From: CALGLS01 sp047626155
GTDB taxonomy: Bacteria > Bacteroidota > Bacteroidia > Chitinophagales > Saprospiraceae
Direction of reading: 5' to 3'
DNA length: 64,000 nucleotides
Assembly (NCBI GenBank): GCA_047626155.1
Contig: JBLHRR010000002.1
Coordinates: 65,926-129,925, forward strand
Below the pieces are notes generated by a model. The model worked only from the letters and a program-made list of their open reading frames with translations, did not search any database and was not told the origin of the DNA. Position numbers and translations under genes: made by a program. Below, one piece after another: positions 8,844 to 17,606 of the stretch. Within the stretch, counting starts at the first letter, position 1, and every line of letters starts with the position of its first letter.

Positions 8844-9998
8844 ATGAAAATAGGAATCGTTTGTTACCCAACGTATGGAGGTAGTGGGGTTGTGGCCACA
8901 GAATTGGGAAAAGGCTTAGCGCGGCGCGGACATCAGGTGCACTTTATTACTTATCGGCAACCTGCGAGGTTAACGAGTTTCCAGGAGAACATTTATTATC
9001 ACGAAGTTAGCTCTGCGGATTATCCTTTATTCGAGTATCCTCCCTATGATACGGCGCTGGCCAGTAAATTGGTGGCAGTGGTTAAATATGAAAAACTGGA
9101 TCTGCTTCACGTCCATTATGCGATTCCCCATGCTACAGTAGCTTATATGGCTAAAAAGATATTACTACAGGAAGGACGATACATTCCTGTCATTACAACT
9201 TTGCACGGAACAGACATAACACTTGTTGGTTCTAACAGTGCTTTTGCACCAGTTGTTTCCTTCTCTATTAATAAGTCCGATGGAGTGACCGCGGTATCAG
9301 AAGATTTACGTAAGCAAACCTATGATACGTTTAAAATAGATCGCGAAATTGAAGTGATTTATAACTTCATTGATTTTGATCGCTTTCGTAAAACAAATAA
9401 AGATCATTTCAAAAAAGCCATAGCACCTAACGGGGAGAAAATATTGGTACACACTTCCAATTTTAGAAAAGTAAAAAGGGTGCAGGATGTGATTTATACC
9501 TTTCAGAAAGTATATGAAAAGGTACCGTGTAAATTGTTACTAATAGGAGATGGACCAGAACGTCAAAACCTGGAAGCACTCTGCCGCGAAATTGGTCTCT
9601 GTCACGAAATCAGATTCTTAGGAAAACAAGATGCCGTAGAAGAATTGTTAGCAGTGTCTGATTTATTCATACTGCCTTCTGCTTCTGAAAGTTTTGGTTT
9701 GGCGGCACTAGAGGCAATGGCTTGCGAAATTCCTGTTATCTCTACCAATGTAGGAGGTCTTCCCGAAATAAACATTCACGGAGAAACGGGCTACCTCAGT
9801 GATGTAGGGGATGTAGAATCTATGGCAGCCCACGCCATTTCTTTATTGATGGATGAAGAAAAGCTACTGACTTTCAGCGCAAATGCGCTGAAGCAAGCAG
9901 AGCGTTTTGACATCGAACACATTTTGCCAAAGTACGAGGCTTATTACGAAAAAGTACTCAAAGAAGCCATAGCTTCTAAGCCAATGGAAGAACTTTAG
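8844..9998 (+). CDS. bshA: N-acetyl-alpha-D-glucosaminyl L-malate synthase (bacillithiol biosynthesis)
   Basis: The 384-residue GT4-family glycosyltransferase transfers GlcNAc from UDP-GlcNAc to L-malate, the first step of bacillithiol synthesis in the cytosol. The N-terminal MKIGIVCYPTYGGSGVVATE with the glycine-rich donor loop, the LHVHYAIPHA motif near residue 95, TTLHGTDITLVG near 120, and SESFGLAALEAMACEIPVIS near 280-300 are the BshA signature with its EX7E-type motif. Length matches BshA (about 380). It stands alone between terminators; bshB and bshC are not in this window. BshA is common in Bacteroidota, so the context is not unusual. Confidence 0.93.
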   Translation: MKIGIVCYPTYGGSGVVATELGKGLARRGHQVHFITYRQPARLTSFQENIYYHEVSSADYPLFEYPPYDTALASKLVAVVKYEKLDLLHVHYAIPHATVAYMAKKILLQEGRYIPVITTLHGTDITLVGSNSAFAPVVSFSINKSDGVTAVSEDLRKQTYDTFKIDREIEVIYNFIDFDRFRKTNKDHFKKAIAPNGEKILVHTSNFRKVKRVQDVIYTFQKVYEKVPCKLLLIGDGPERQNLEALCREIGLCHEIRFLGKQDAVEELLAVSDLFILPSASESFGLAALEAMACEIPVISTNVGGLPEINIHGETGYLSDVGDVESMAAHAISLLMDEEKLLTFSANALKQAERFDIEHILPKYEAYYEKVLKEAIASKPMEEL

Positions 9999-10090
9999 TG
10001 CACGGGAAATTAAGTTTCGTCCGAATTTCAAAAGAAGTATTCAAAACGGATAGAACTTAGTTTACAATGCATTTAGATATGAAGGAAAAA

Positions 10091-10132
10091 TAAATGCCCG
10101 GCTTGAGTGGAAACTCAAACCGGGCATTTATT
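10091..10132. terminator. Bidirectional terminator between bshA and porZ
   Basis: Arms TAAATGCCCGGCTTGAGT (10091-10108) and ACTCAAACCGGGCATTTA (10113-10130) form an 18-bp stem with a 4-nt loop and one mismatch. It sits between two convergent genes and is A/T-flanked on both sides. Confidence 0.85.
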
Positions 10133-10152
10133 GATTTTGGTTCTTTAATCAG

Positions 10153-12558
10153 TTATCGCATAAAAAGTATCTTTCCCACAATGGCATCCGGTGAATCTAG
10201 GTTCCGGGAATTCGTACTGAAAACTAGGTAGACTCCCGAACTCGCTTTACGCCCCTGATAATCTTTCCCATCCCAAATGGCTTGTCCGCCAAGGGCCGTG
10301 GTCTCATAAATCAGCTGTCCATTTACATCTGTAATTTTAATGTTAGCATCCCTGGCCAATCCTTTGATGGCAATAGGGCCATCATACTCCGGGCGCACGG
10401 GATTAGGGTAAACCAAGGCGCTGGAACTGTTTGATCTTCCGCCACCTACCGCATCACTTCGGTAAGAAAGTAACCCTTTGGAAGTGCCGATATATACCTC
10501 ACCATTGTTTTGATTGATGGTAATACCGGTAATCTGATTGTCAAATAAAGGGCTATTGGTTTTATCAAAAAAGGCTAGTTGCTCTTCACCGCTTGGAGAT
10601 AAAACGAAGACCCCATTCCCAGTGCCGACCCATTTTCGATTCGCACCGTCAACAGCAATAGCGGTAACTTCTTCACTTTCCAACAGGTAGGCATTAAAGC
10701 CATCGACTTCTAGAATACGTTTGGAACCCCGACAGCTTTCATCGAAGACATTGGCGCCACATTCAAAAATGACAATTCCCTTGGTGGTGCCCACCCAAAT
10801 GTCCCCATCTAGGTCTTTGGCAATACTGAAGATGAAATTACTAGGGACTTCTGAGTTGGACGAACTAATCGTTTTGAATCGATCATCCGTTGGGTCGTCT
10901 ATGGTTCCATTGTCGTCATAGACCATTAAGCCGGTACCGATACCATCTATTGAAAACCATTTGTATCCCAGGTCATCTATTACCATAAAACGAAGATCCG
11001 TAAAAGGAATGTTTTTGAAATCATTAACCCAGGTACCATCGTTTTTAAGAACGGCTAAAGGCTTGGTCACTCCATGATTAATGACCCATAAGTTATTGTC
11101 TTGATCGAAAGCCATCCCTGTTACCCGAATAGTGTTTCCACTAACGGTTAAGGGTGAATTTGATGCATTGTATCTTAGGTTGGGCCTGTAACTGCTATTG
11201 CCTGATTCGCTGTCGTCTAACACTAGTTCTACAATTCCGTCATCTACGGTGCCGGCATAAATATTTTTATTGTCGGGGTGAACGGCGAGGGTTAGAAATC
11301 CATTGATATTTTTTAGCGCTCCTTTCTGACATTCGACATAATTAGTCCATTCACCATCAATAAAAGAAAAGACGCCACTACCAATTTTTCTAGGAACGAT
11401 AGAATGTAACTCTGTTGCGGCCCAAAGATTATCCTCGTCAAATACCATTTGGGTAGCATTAGCGGAGCGTGGAGAGTTGTACTTCAGGAATAAGCCGCAG
11501 TCGTCTTCATATCCGTTTGCCATTCGCAATTGGCTATAACTATCGGCGTACCATATGCGCCCGCTTTCATCTTCCAGTGCATATCTGGCTCGGCTGGCAC
11601 ATTGGCTACCATTAACGAGGTAAGAATTATCCGTATCAAAAAACAAAATTTTACTATCGCAATTTTCCGCACAGCTCGCGCTACAGTTGCAACTATTTGA
11701 AGGAATGCAGCATTTGTAACCAGCAATTAATCGTTCGCCTTCTGCACTTAAATAATGAAGGGTAAGATTTTCTTCATAGTAGATTGAATCCAAATCGTTG
11801 GCTCCATCATAGCGGTATAAGACACTGCCGATATCGGTATACAACGCATTATTAAAAACGGCAACTTTGGTAGAGCTATAATCTGCGGGAAACCCTTGTT
11901 GAGGGCCGAGTAAATCCCATTCGCTAAAGTCCTGAATGTTATTATTGGCAGCTCTGTCAAAACGATAAATTCCCTCGTTGGTACTGACGTAAACCATATT
12001 GTTGAGAACCGTTACGCTATTAAATCGGATTTCCGCTTTTGTCTCATCTCCAAACTCACTATCCTTTACATTTAGTTCTTTCAAACCAAAGCCCATTGCG
12101 AGATAGGTCGTAGTTTCATTTTCTACAAAAATATCAAATATTCTTTTGTCTCCAACGCCCTGACTGGCTAAAATAAAAGGAAGATTGGTCACACTTTGAT
12201 CATCTATCAGATCTATATTACTATTGTTGTAAACCGCAATGAGCTTGTCATTGTAAGGGTCGTATTTTATCAAATTCATTTCCACATCACTCAATCCTTC
12301 TACTTTGCTTAAGAACTCAACCTCTACATCAGGAGTCGCTTTATCTACATAAAAAATAGACCACTCCGTACTGGCGTAAATCCTTGTCGGACTTTGGGCT
12401 ACATAATGCGCTCGTTGATAGGGCAGGTGCGATTGCCACTGGCCAATAGAGAGGTCACTTTCGCCTTGCGCGGATAAAGGAGGTGGTAAGAGGAACGCTA
12501 AAAAGAGACAGACGCAGGGAATTGCCTTTGCCAGTTGTTTAAAATTTGGAAGTTGCAT
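10153..12558 (-). CDS. porZ: PorZ-like T9SS protein with beta-propellers and a sorting tail
   Basis: The 801-residue protein has a signal peptide (residues 1-30, ending in PPPLSAQ) and then the PorZ-type opening IGQWQSHLPYQRAHYVAQ. The body is made of propeller blades of the two-component-regulator type, for example NNGEVYIGTSKGLL, IWVGTTKGIVIF and KWVGTGNGVFVL. The C-terminal 90 residues are a type A T9SS sorting domain (YPNPVRP, then DVNGQLIYE and GRKASSGVYLV). In Porphyromonas, PorZ is a surface component of the T9SS attachment complex that aids transfer of cargo to anionic LPS; its role here is inferred from this. A Cys-rich insertion (CCIPSNSCNCSASCAENC, about 280-300) is unusual. It is transcribed alone. 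Confidence 0.82.
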   Translation of the reverse strand: MQLPNFKQLAKAIPCVCLFLAFLLPPPLSAQGESDLSIGQWQSHLPYQRAHYVAQSPTRIYASTEWSIFYVDKATPDVEVEFLSKVEGLSDVEMNLIKYDPYNDKLIAVYNNSNIDLIDDQSVTNLPFILASQGVGDKRIFDIFVENETTTYLAMGFGLKELNVKDSEFGDETKAEIRFNSVTVLNNMVYVSTNEGIYRFDRAANNNIQDFSEWDLLGPQQGFPADYSSTKVAVFNNALYTDIGSVLYRYDGANDLDSIYYEENLTLHYLSAEGERLIAGYKCCIPSNSCNCSASCAENCDSKILFFDTDNSYLVNGSQCASRARYALEDESGRIWYADSYSQLRMANGYEDDCGLFLKYNSPRSANATQMVFDEDNLWAATELHSIVPRKIGSGVFSFIDGEWTNYVECQKGALKNINGFLTLAVHPDNKNIYAGTVDDGIVELVLDDSESGNSSYRPNLRYNASNSPLTVSGNTIRVTGMAFDQDNNLWVINHGVTKPLAVLKNDGTWVNDFKNIPFTDLRFMVIDDLGYKWFSIDGIGTGLMVYDDNGTIDDPTDDRFKTISSSNSEVPSNFIFSIAKDLDGDIWVGTTKGIVIFECGANVFDESCRGSKRILEVDGFNAYLLESEEVTAIAVDGANRKWVGTGNGVFVLSPSGEEQLAFFDKTNSPLFDNQITGITINQNNGEVYIGTSKGLLSYRSDAVGGGRSNSSSALVYPNPVRPEYDGPIAIKGLARDANIKITDVNGQLIYETTALGGQAIWDGKDYQGRKASSGVYLVFSTNSRNLDSPDAIVGKILFMR

Positions 12559-12677
12559 GATGTGCTGTTATGTTGAAATAATGCTTGTTGTATAAAACTA
12601 TTACGCTAAGGTATTATTGTTTTTATAAAAAACATTAAGAGGCTTTGTCTGGGGGCTTGCGGATTGAGGGAAGACTC

Positions 12678-12728
12678 TAAAATAGTTCGTCGGGCGACCC
12701 TAAAAGTCGTCCGGCGAATTCTATTTTA
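12678..12728. terminator. Palindrome downstream of the decayed T9SS gene
   Basis: Arms TAAAATAG-TTCGTCGGGCGAC and GTCGTCCGGCGAA-TTCTATTTTA form a stem of about 20 bp around a short loop. It lies 44 bases beyond the end of the pseudogene on the minus strand and shares GACGAACTATTTTA with the palindrome after leuB. Confidence 0.55.
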
Positions 12729-12771
12729 GTATGCTCTCTGGAATACTAGAAATTCATTGTTTCTTATATTT

Positions 12772-13722
12772 TTAATTTGTTACGAATACCTTTTCAATCT
12801 GACGTCTACCACCTATTCTAATTTCTAAAAAATAAACACCCGGTGCTAATCCGTCTACTTTTATTTCTTGTTCTTTTTGTTGTATTCTTTTTGTTGTAAA
12901 AGTGACCCGACCAAACAGATCATAAATAGTAATATTTCCTCCTCTGGTTGAAACCTCTTCAAAATTTAAGTAAATTCTATCCCGAATTGGATTAGGATAC
13001 ACTGTAATATTCTTTTTCAATTCTCTCGTCGACGTAAGTAATCCCCAGGCTCAGGGTTCAATGCCAAACCCCAATTGCCCAATATATTGGCTTTCTTCCT
13101 GCCAAATAATGGTCATACTATCTGCAAAAGCACAGTCATCAAAAACAGTTTGAGGCCAGTTGTCTGTTAGATATAAAGCGTTTACCCAATTACACCAACC
13201 TGCTCCTGGCCCATTACTGATCGCTACATCAAAATCATCTATAAAAATATGTATCCAAGCTTTTGGCCCCGGGCTGCTATCTGGAAAAGGAATATCCGGA
13301 TCATATAAAGCACCCGAATCATAATATAAAGTCACGGGTTTTAGGGCATTCCGAAAGTAAATAGGATAAACGGCTATTCCCTCCCTAGCCATATTTATTT
13401 TATTCAGAGATAGTGTGTCACAGGTATTACAATCTGACTAAAAGGCGGTAAAGTTAAATGAATCAGCATAGACGTGTTCTTCTCCGTAGATACTATCTGG
13501 GTCCCAATTCATTCCATCATGTGCTCCTTCAGCCATCCCAAAATAAATGGTATCCCTTTCTCCTAATCCATCTTTGAAAATCACAGGGAACAACCAATCC
13601 GGGTTTGCTGTAGGTTGATATTTTTCATAGTATCTATCTTTGACCGCTTCCTAGTCAATATTTTGGGTGAAGCCATTTAAGGAGATAAATAGAGTAGAGA
13701 TTATTAGTATCGCTTTTTTCAT
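12772..13722 (-). pseudogene. Decayed gene for a small T9SS-secreted protein
   Basis: Read from the ATG at 13722, the frame gives a signal peptide (MKKAILIISTLFISLNGFTQ) and is then cut by TAG at 13651-13653 (codon 24). It stays coherent (EAVKDRYYEKYQ, DWLFPVIFKDGLGERDTIYF) until a frame change near 13430-13440. The next stretch, 13051-13392, is again protein-like (VTLYYDSGALYDPDIPFPDS) and ends at TGA (13051-13053). The same frame then continues into a full T9SS type A tail (VYPNPIRDRIYLNF, DGLAPGVYFLEIR) ending at 12772. Restored, it would be a secreted protein of about 315 residues. Two in-frame stops plus a frameshift make sequencing error unlikely as the only cause. The function before decay is not recognisable. 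Confidence 0.85.
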
Positions 13723-13876
13723 TGAGGTTTTATTTGAGTCAAGGAGACTTTTTTTTTGCTGAACGCTTAGAATATTTGTCAAGCGTAGGCTTCATTTTCT
13801 ATACAACACAAGATAGCCCAAATTTCAAAATTATGATTGTAAGTAATACAAAACACCACTACCCCAAAATAAGAAA

Positions 13877-13908
13877 TTCGCCCTACGATTGTTAAATCGC
13901 AGGACGAA
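13877..13908 (-). terminator. Terminator of the leuACDB operon
   Basis: On the minus strand TTCGTCCTGCGATT pairs with AATCGTAGGGCGAA through a 4-nt loop (two G-T wobbles) and is followed by a T-rich tract. It lies 26 bases after the leuB stop. Confidence 0.75.
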
Positions 13909-13933
13909 CTATTTTATTAGTATCTAATTTCTA

Positions 13934-15046
13934 TCAAATAATAGTAGAAGCCCCTTCCGCCAAACGCTCCGCTTTAAACGCAGCAGGTCCATCTTGCAAA
14001 TAAGAAACAATCAACTCTCCGATCTGCGAACAACTCAATCGAATACTCGTCCCCAAATCTGGCGTTCCTATATCTTTTTCCAGGCAGGCATAAACGGCCT
14101 CCCGGATATCGTTCGCTTCTTTATTCATTTTAAAATGATCCAGCATCATGGCAGCTGATAAAATCATGGCAATGGGATTAGCGATGTCCTTGTCTGCCGC
14201 CTCTGGCCAAGAACCGTGAATGGGTTCGAACAAAGCGCTCCGTTTTCCAATAGAGGCAGAAGGCAACAATCCCATAGAACCAGGAAGAACGGAAGCTGCA
14301 TCTGATAAAATATCACCAAACATATTGGAAGTCAATATGACATCGAAAGACGAAGGGTTAAGAATGAGTTGCATCGCTGCATTGTCTACAAACATAAAAT
14401 CTAATTCTACATCTGGATACTCCACTGCGATTTTTTTAACCGTTGCTCGCCATAAACGAGAGCTTTCTAAAACGTTGGCTTTGTCTACCAAAGTAAGTTT
14501 TCCTCTTCGCTTTTGGGCAGCTTTAAACGCAGGATGCGCCAAGCGCGTAATTTCCTCAACACTATATTTACAAGTATCATAAGCAATGCCAGCAGCTTCG
14601 TCTGTGCCGCTCTCTCCAAAGTAAATCCCACCAGTTAGTTCTCGATAAATAACAAGGTCTACCCCGCTGACTCGTTCAGGTCGCAAAGGGGATAAATGCA
14701 GTAGTTTAGGGAAAGTAGTTACTGGGCGAATATTACAAAACAAGCCCATAGATTTCCGAAGTTTCAATAAACCCTGTTCCGGTCGAACCTTCGCATTTGG
14801 GTCATTGTCAAAACGAGGATGACCAATAGCGCCAAAGAGAATCGCATCTGAATTGACGCAGGCTTCTAATGTTGTTTCTGGTAAGGGATCGCCACAATAA
14901 TCAATGGCACAGGCACCCACCTTGGCATTGCAATAAGTGAATTTATGATTGTGTTTGGCGGCTACGGCATTCAATACATGAATCGCTTGCGCCATTACTT
15001 CAGGTCCGATGCCATCGCCGGAAAGAATTGCTATTTTTTTGTCCAT
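13934..15046 (-). CDS. leuB: 3-isopropylmalate dehydrogenase
   Basis: The 370-residue cytosolic enzyme oxidises and decarboxylates 3-isopropylmalate to 2-oxoisocaproate with NAD+, the third step of leucine synthesis. It opens with KKIAILSGDGIGPEVMAQ; the substrate-binding RPERVSGVDLVIYRELTGGIYFG segment, TLVDKANVLESSRLWR near 190 and the metal-site Asp region NMFGDILSDAASVLPGSMG near 240-260 are all present. The GSAPDIAGK-type motif reads GSWPEAADKDIANP. Length fits LeuB (about 350-370). It is the last gene of leuACDB, separated from leuD by 193 bases that hold a palindrome, so it may also have its own promoter or reduced read-through. Confidence 0.96.
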   Translation of the reverse strand: MDKKIAILSGDGIGPEVMAQAIHVLNAVAAKHNHKFTYCNAKVGACAIDYCGDPLPETTLEACVNSDAILFGAIGHPRFDNDPNAKVRPEQGLLKLRKSMGLFCNIRPVTTFPKLLHLSPLRPERVSGVDLVIYRELTGGIYFGESGTDEAAGIAYDTCKYSVEEITRLAHPAFKAAQKRRGKLTLVDKANVLESSRLWRATVKKIAVEYPDVELDFMFVDNAAMQLILNPSSFDVILTSNMFGDILSDAASVLPGSMGLLPSASIGKRSALFEPIHGSWPEAADKDIANPIAMILSAAMMLDHFKMNKEANDIREAVYACLEKDIGTPDLGTSIRLSCSQIGELIVSYLQDGPAAFKAERLAEGASTII

Positions 15047-15162
15047 GAGGAGATAATTGAAAATGGAGAATTAAAAATTGAAAATTAACCGATGCGTATC
15101 AAACGTACCAATTAATGAGGGTAAGTTTAAACTTGAGTTATTTATTTGGTGTGTGTTTTTGG

Positions 15163-15235
15163 CTACGAGTAGTTTGCAGTTAGCTTCCTACTGATGAGTG
15201 ACAGAGCAGTCAACTGCTAGAGGCTAATTGCTACC
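15163..15235. repeat. Imperfect palindrome in the leuD-leuB gap
   Basis: GTAGTTTGCAGTTAGCTTCC faces AGCAGTCAACTGCTAGAGGC, with GGCTAC and TTGCTACC outside. It resembles the palindrome at 656-739 (both contain GCAGTTAGCTTCC) and could attenuate read-through into leuB or protect the upstream mRNA. Confidence 0.45.
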
Positions 15236-15239
15236 TGAT

Positions 15240-15833
15240 TTAAAATAAAACCTGCTGTTGTTCAAAAGCTTTGATTTTTTCTTTTTGACTAATGACATAA
15301 TCCGTATCATCCAGCCCATCGATCAAACACATCTTCTTATACGCATCAATCTCAAAATCAAACTGCTCTCCTGTCGATTCGTTTCTAATAAACTGCTTTT
15401 CTAAGTTAACGGTAAAAACAGTCTTAGGGTTTTGTTCTATGCTAGAAAAAGTCTGATCTAAGAATGCAGAGGAAACGACAATTGGTAAAAGCCCGTTGTT
15501 CAAGGCATTCCCTTTGAAAATATCTGCAAAGAAACTGGAAACTACTACTCGGAAACCTGCATCAGCAATAGCCCAGGCAGCATGTTCTCTACTTGACCCG
15601 CAACCAAAATTTTTACCAGCCACCAATATCTCTCCGCTATAAGTCGGATTGTTTAGAATGAAATTTTCATTGGGACTCCCATCAGATTGGTACCGCCAAT
15701 CCCGAAATAAATTTTCACCAAAACCTTCTCGGGTTGTTGCCTTTAAAAAACGTGCAGGGATGATTTGATCGGTATCAATGTTTTCCATCGGTAAAGGAAC
15801 CGCAGAAGTTGTTATATTTTTAAATGCTTTCAT
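15240..15833 (-). CDS. leuD: 3-isopropylmalate dehydratase small subunit
   Basis: The 197-residue protein pairs with LeuC to form the isopropylmalate isomerase that converts 2- to 3-isopropylmalate. The LeuD signature MENIDTDQIIPARFLK is at residues 17-32 and VAGKNFGCGSSREHAAWA at about 71-88, including the swivelling-domain substrate loop. Length matches the small subunit (about 200). It follows leuC by 135 bases on the same strand. Confidence 0.96.
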   Translation of the reverse strand: MKAFKNITTSAVPLPMENIDTDQIIPARFLKATTREGFGENLFRDWRYQSDGSPNENFILNNPTYSGEILVAGKNFGCGSSREHAAWAIADAGFRVVVSSFFADIFKGNALNNGLLPIVVSSAFLDQTFSSIEQNPKTVFTVNLEKQFIRNESTGEQFDFEIDAYKKMCLIDGLDDTDYVISQKEKIKAFEQQQVLF

Positions 15834-15968
15834 TGTATTTATGTGTTACACAAAAGAAATGTACTATATGAATTTACTTAGTTGCGCGTATTTCTCAATA
15901 GAGTTAACTACAAACCTGTCCGCTCTCAGCCGGAGGACAGGAAGGAATACAAAGGTTCTGTGCTAGGG

Positions 15969-17357
15969 TTATAACAATTTGCGTATATCCACAATTTCTC
16001 CTGCTACTGCCGTCGCTGCAGCTGTTAAAGGACTGGCCAAAATCGTCCTAGCACCTGGTCCTTGCCTTCCTTCAAAATTCCGATTAGAGGTAGAGACACA
16101 ATATTCTCCTGAGGGTATTTTATCTTCGTTCATTCCCAGGCAAGCTGAACACCCCGGCTCTCGTAATTGAAAACCAGCCTCCGAGAATATTTTATCCAGA
16201 CCTTCTTTTTTTGCCTGCAGTTCTACTTGCTTTGAACCAGGTACAATCATCGCCTGGACATGAGAAGCTTTCTTCTTTCCTTTCACATATTCTGCGACCA
16301 AACGCAAATCTTCAATTCGTGCGTTGGTACAACTGCCAATAAAAACATGATTGATTTTTTTACCTAGAAGAGAAGCACCTTCTTGCAGGTCCATATAGTT
16401 GAGCGCCTTTTTTAAGTTTTCGGAAGACTCTACTTCTTCGCTTGTAGGAACATTGTTGGATATTTTAATACCCATTCCTGGATTAGTACCATAAGTCAAC
16501 ATTGGCTCAATATCCGCCGCATCAAAATGATAGGTCTTGTCAAAGCTTGCACCTTCATCCGTATGTAAGGTTTTCCAATGATCTACTGCTTCTTCAAAGG
16601 CGGCTCCTTCTGGGGAAAAGCGGCGTCCTTTTACATAATCAAAAGTAGTTTGATCGGGAGCGATGAAACCACCACGAGCGCCCATCTCGATGCTCATATT
16701 ACAAACGGTCATTCGACCCTCCATAGAAAGTGATTCAATCGTTGAGCCGCCATATTCAACAAAGTGGCCGGTGGCACCTCCTGTTCCTAGTTTAGAAATG
16801 ATGTACAAAATAATGTCTTTCGATAAAACACCCGGAGCCAATTCGCCATCTACGGTTATGCGCATCTGCTTTGGCTTTTGTAAGAGCAAACACTGTGTTG
16901 CAAAAACCTGCTCTACCTGACTGGTTCCAATTCCAAAAGCAATACAGCCAAAAGCGCCATGCGTCGAAGTATGGCTGTCGCCACAAACGATGGTCATTCC
17001 CGGTCGGGTAATCCCAAGCTCTGGTCCAATCACGTGAACGATGCCCTGGTAGGGATGCCCAAGACCATAAAGTTCCACATCGAAATCTTTACAATTTTGA
17101 ACTAAGGTAGCGACTTGTTTTCTGGATTGTGGTTCCTGAATTGGAAGGTGTTGATTTAGCGTGGGTACATTGTGATCTGCTGTAGCGATGGTTTTATCCT
17201 TTCGGAAAACAGGGAGCCCTCGCTTTGTTAAACCATTGAATGCTTGCGGGCTTGTGACCTCGTGAATGAAGTGACGATCGATGTATAAAATATCCTGCCC
17301 TTTTGTACTATGTACCAAATGAGCATTCCAGAGTTTATCGAATAATGTATTAGGCAT
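15969..17357 (-). CDS. leuC: 3-isopropylmalate dehydratase large subunit
   Basis: The 462-residue aconitase-family subunit carries the [4Fe-4S] cluster. IDRHFIHEVTSPQAF near residue 27, CGDSHTSTHGAFG near 130, the first cluster Cys in FIGSCTNARIEDLR (about 340) and the last two in PGCSACLGMNED (about 405) are intact, so the enzyme should be active with LeuD. Length is typical (460-470). The gap to leuA (249 bases) holds a dispersed CTCTGTG-type repeat. Confidence 0.96.
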   Translation of the reverse strand: MPNTLFDKLWNAHLVHSTKGQDILYIDRHFIHEVTSPQAFNGLTKRGLPVFRKDKTIATADHNVPTLNQHLPIQEPQSRKQVATLVQNCKDFDVELYGLGHPYQGIVHVIGPELGITRPGMTIVCGDSHTSTHGAFGCIAFGIGTSQVEQVFATQCLLLQKPKQMRITVDGELAPGVLSKDIILYIISKLGTGGATGHFVEYGGSTIESLSMEGRMTVCNMSIEMGARGGFIAPDQTTFDYVKGRRFSPEGAAFEEAVDHWKTLHTDEGASFDKTYHFDAADIEPMLTYGTNPGMGIKISNNVPTSEEVESSENLKKALNYMDLQEGASLLGKKINHVFIGSCTNARIEDLRLVAEYVKGKKKASHVQAMIVPGSKQVELQAKKEGLDKIFSEAGFQLREPGCSACLGMNEDKIPSGEYCVSTSNRNFEGRQGPGARTILASPLTAAATAVAGEIVDIRKLL

Positions 17358-17434
17358 ACTGAGCAGTTAAATTAAAATGGGAATTAAAAAGTTAAGCGGA
17401 AATTTTTCCTATTTCTAGAGTCTTTGCACGCGTT

Positions 17435-17590
17435 TCGAAAAGATGCGGAAATGTAATGTTTTTAATCACACAGAGCAAACGTACCAATACGTTTTTCGCG
17501 TCTCGCTCTGCGGCCTCTGCGTGATTCATTCGCATCTTATTACATCTCGCCCTCTGCCTCTGTGCCTCTGTGTGAGCAAACACAAAAACA
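17435..17590. repeat. Dispersed CTCTGCG/CTCTGTG-type intergenic repeat between leuA and leuC
   Basis: Repeated short units such as CTCTGCGGCCTCTGCGTGA and CCTCTGTGCCTCTGTGTGA fill this gap. Related units occur at about 46240-46345 (GAGCTCTGTGCTCTGTGTGC). A 63-residue minus-strand frame here (containing HTEAQRQRAR) is the usual spurious translation of such repeats, so I do not call a gene. Confidence 0.6.
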
Positions 17591-17606
17591 GGGACGCGAT
17601 CCGCCT

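Noticed and set aside
17392..17583. Minus-strand 63-residue frame containing HTEAQRQRAR
   Set aside because: It is a translation of the dispersed CTCTGTG-type repeat.
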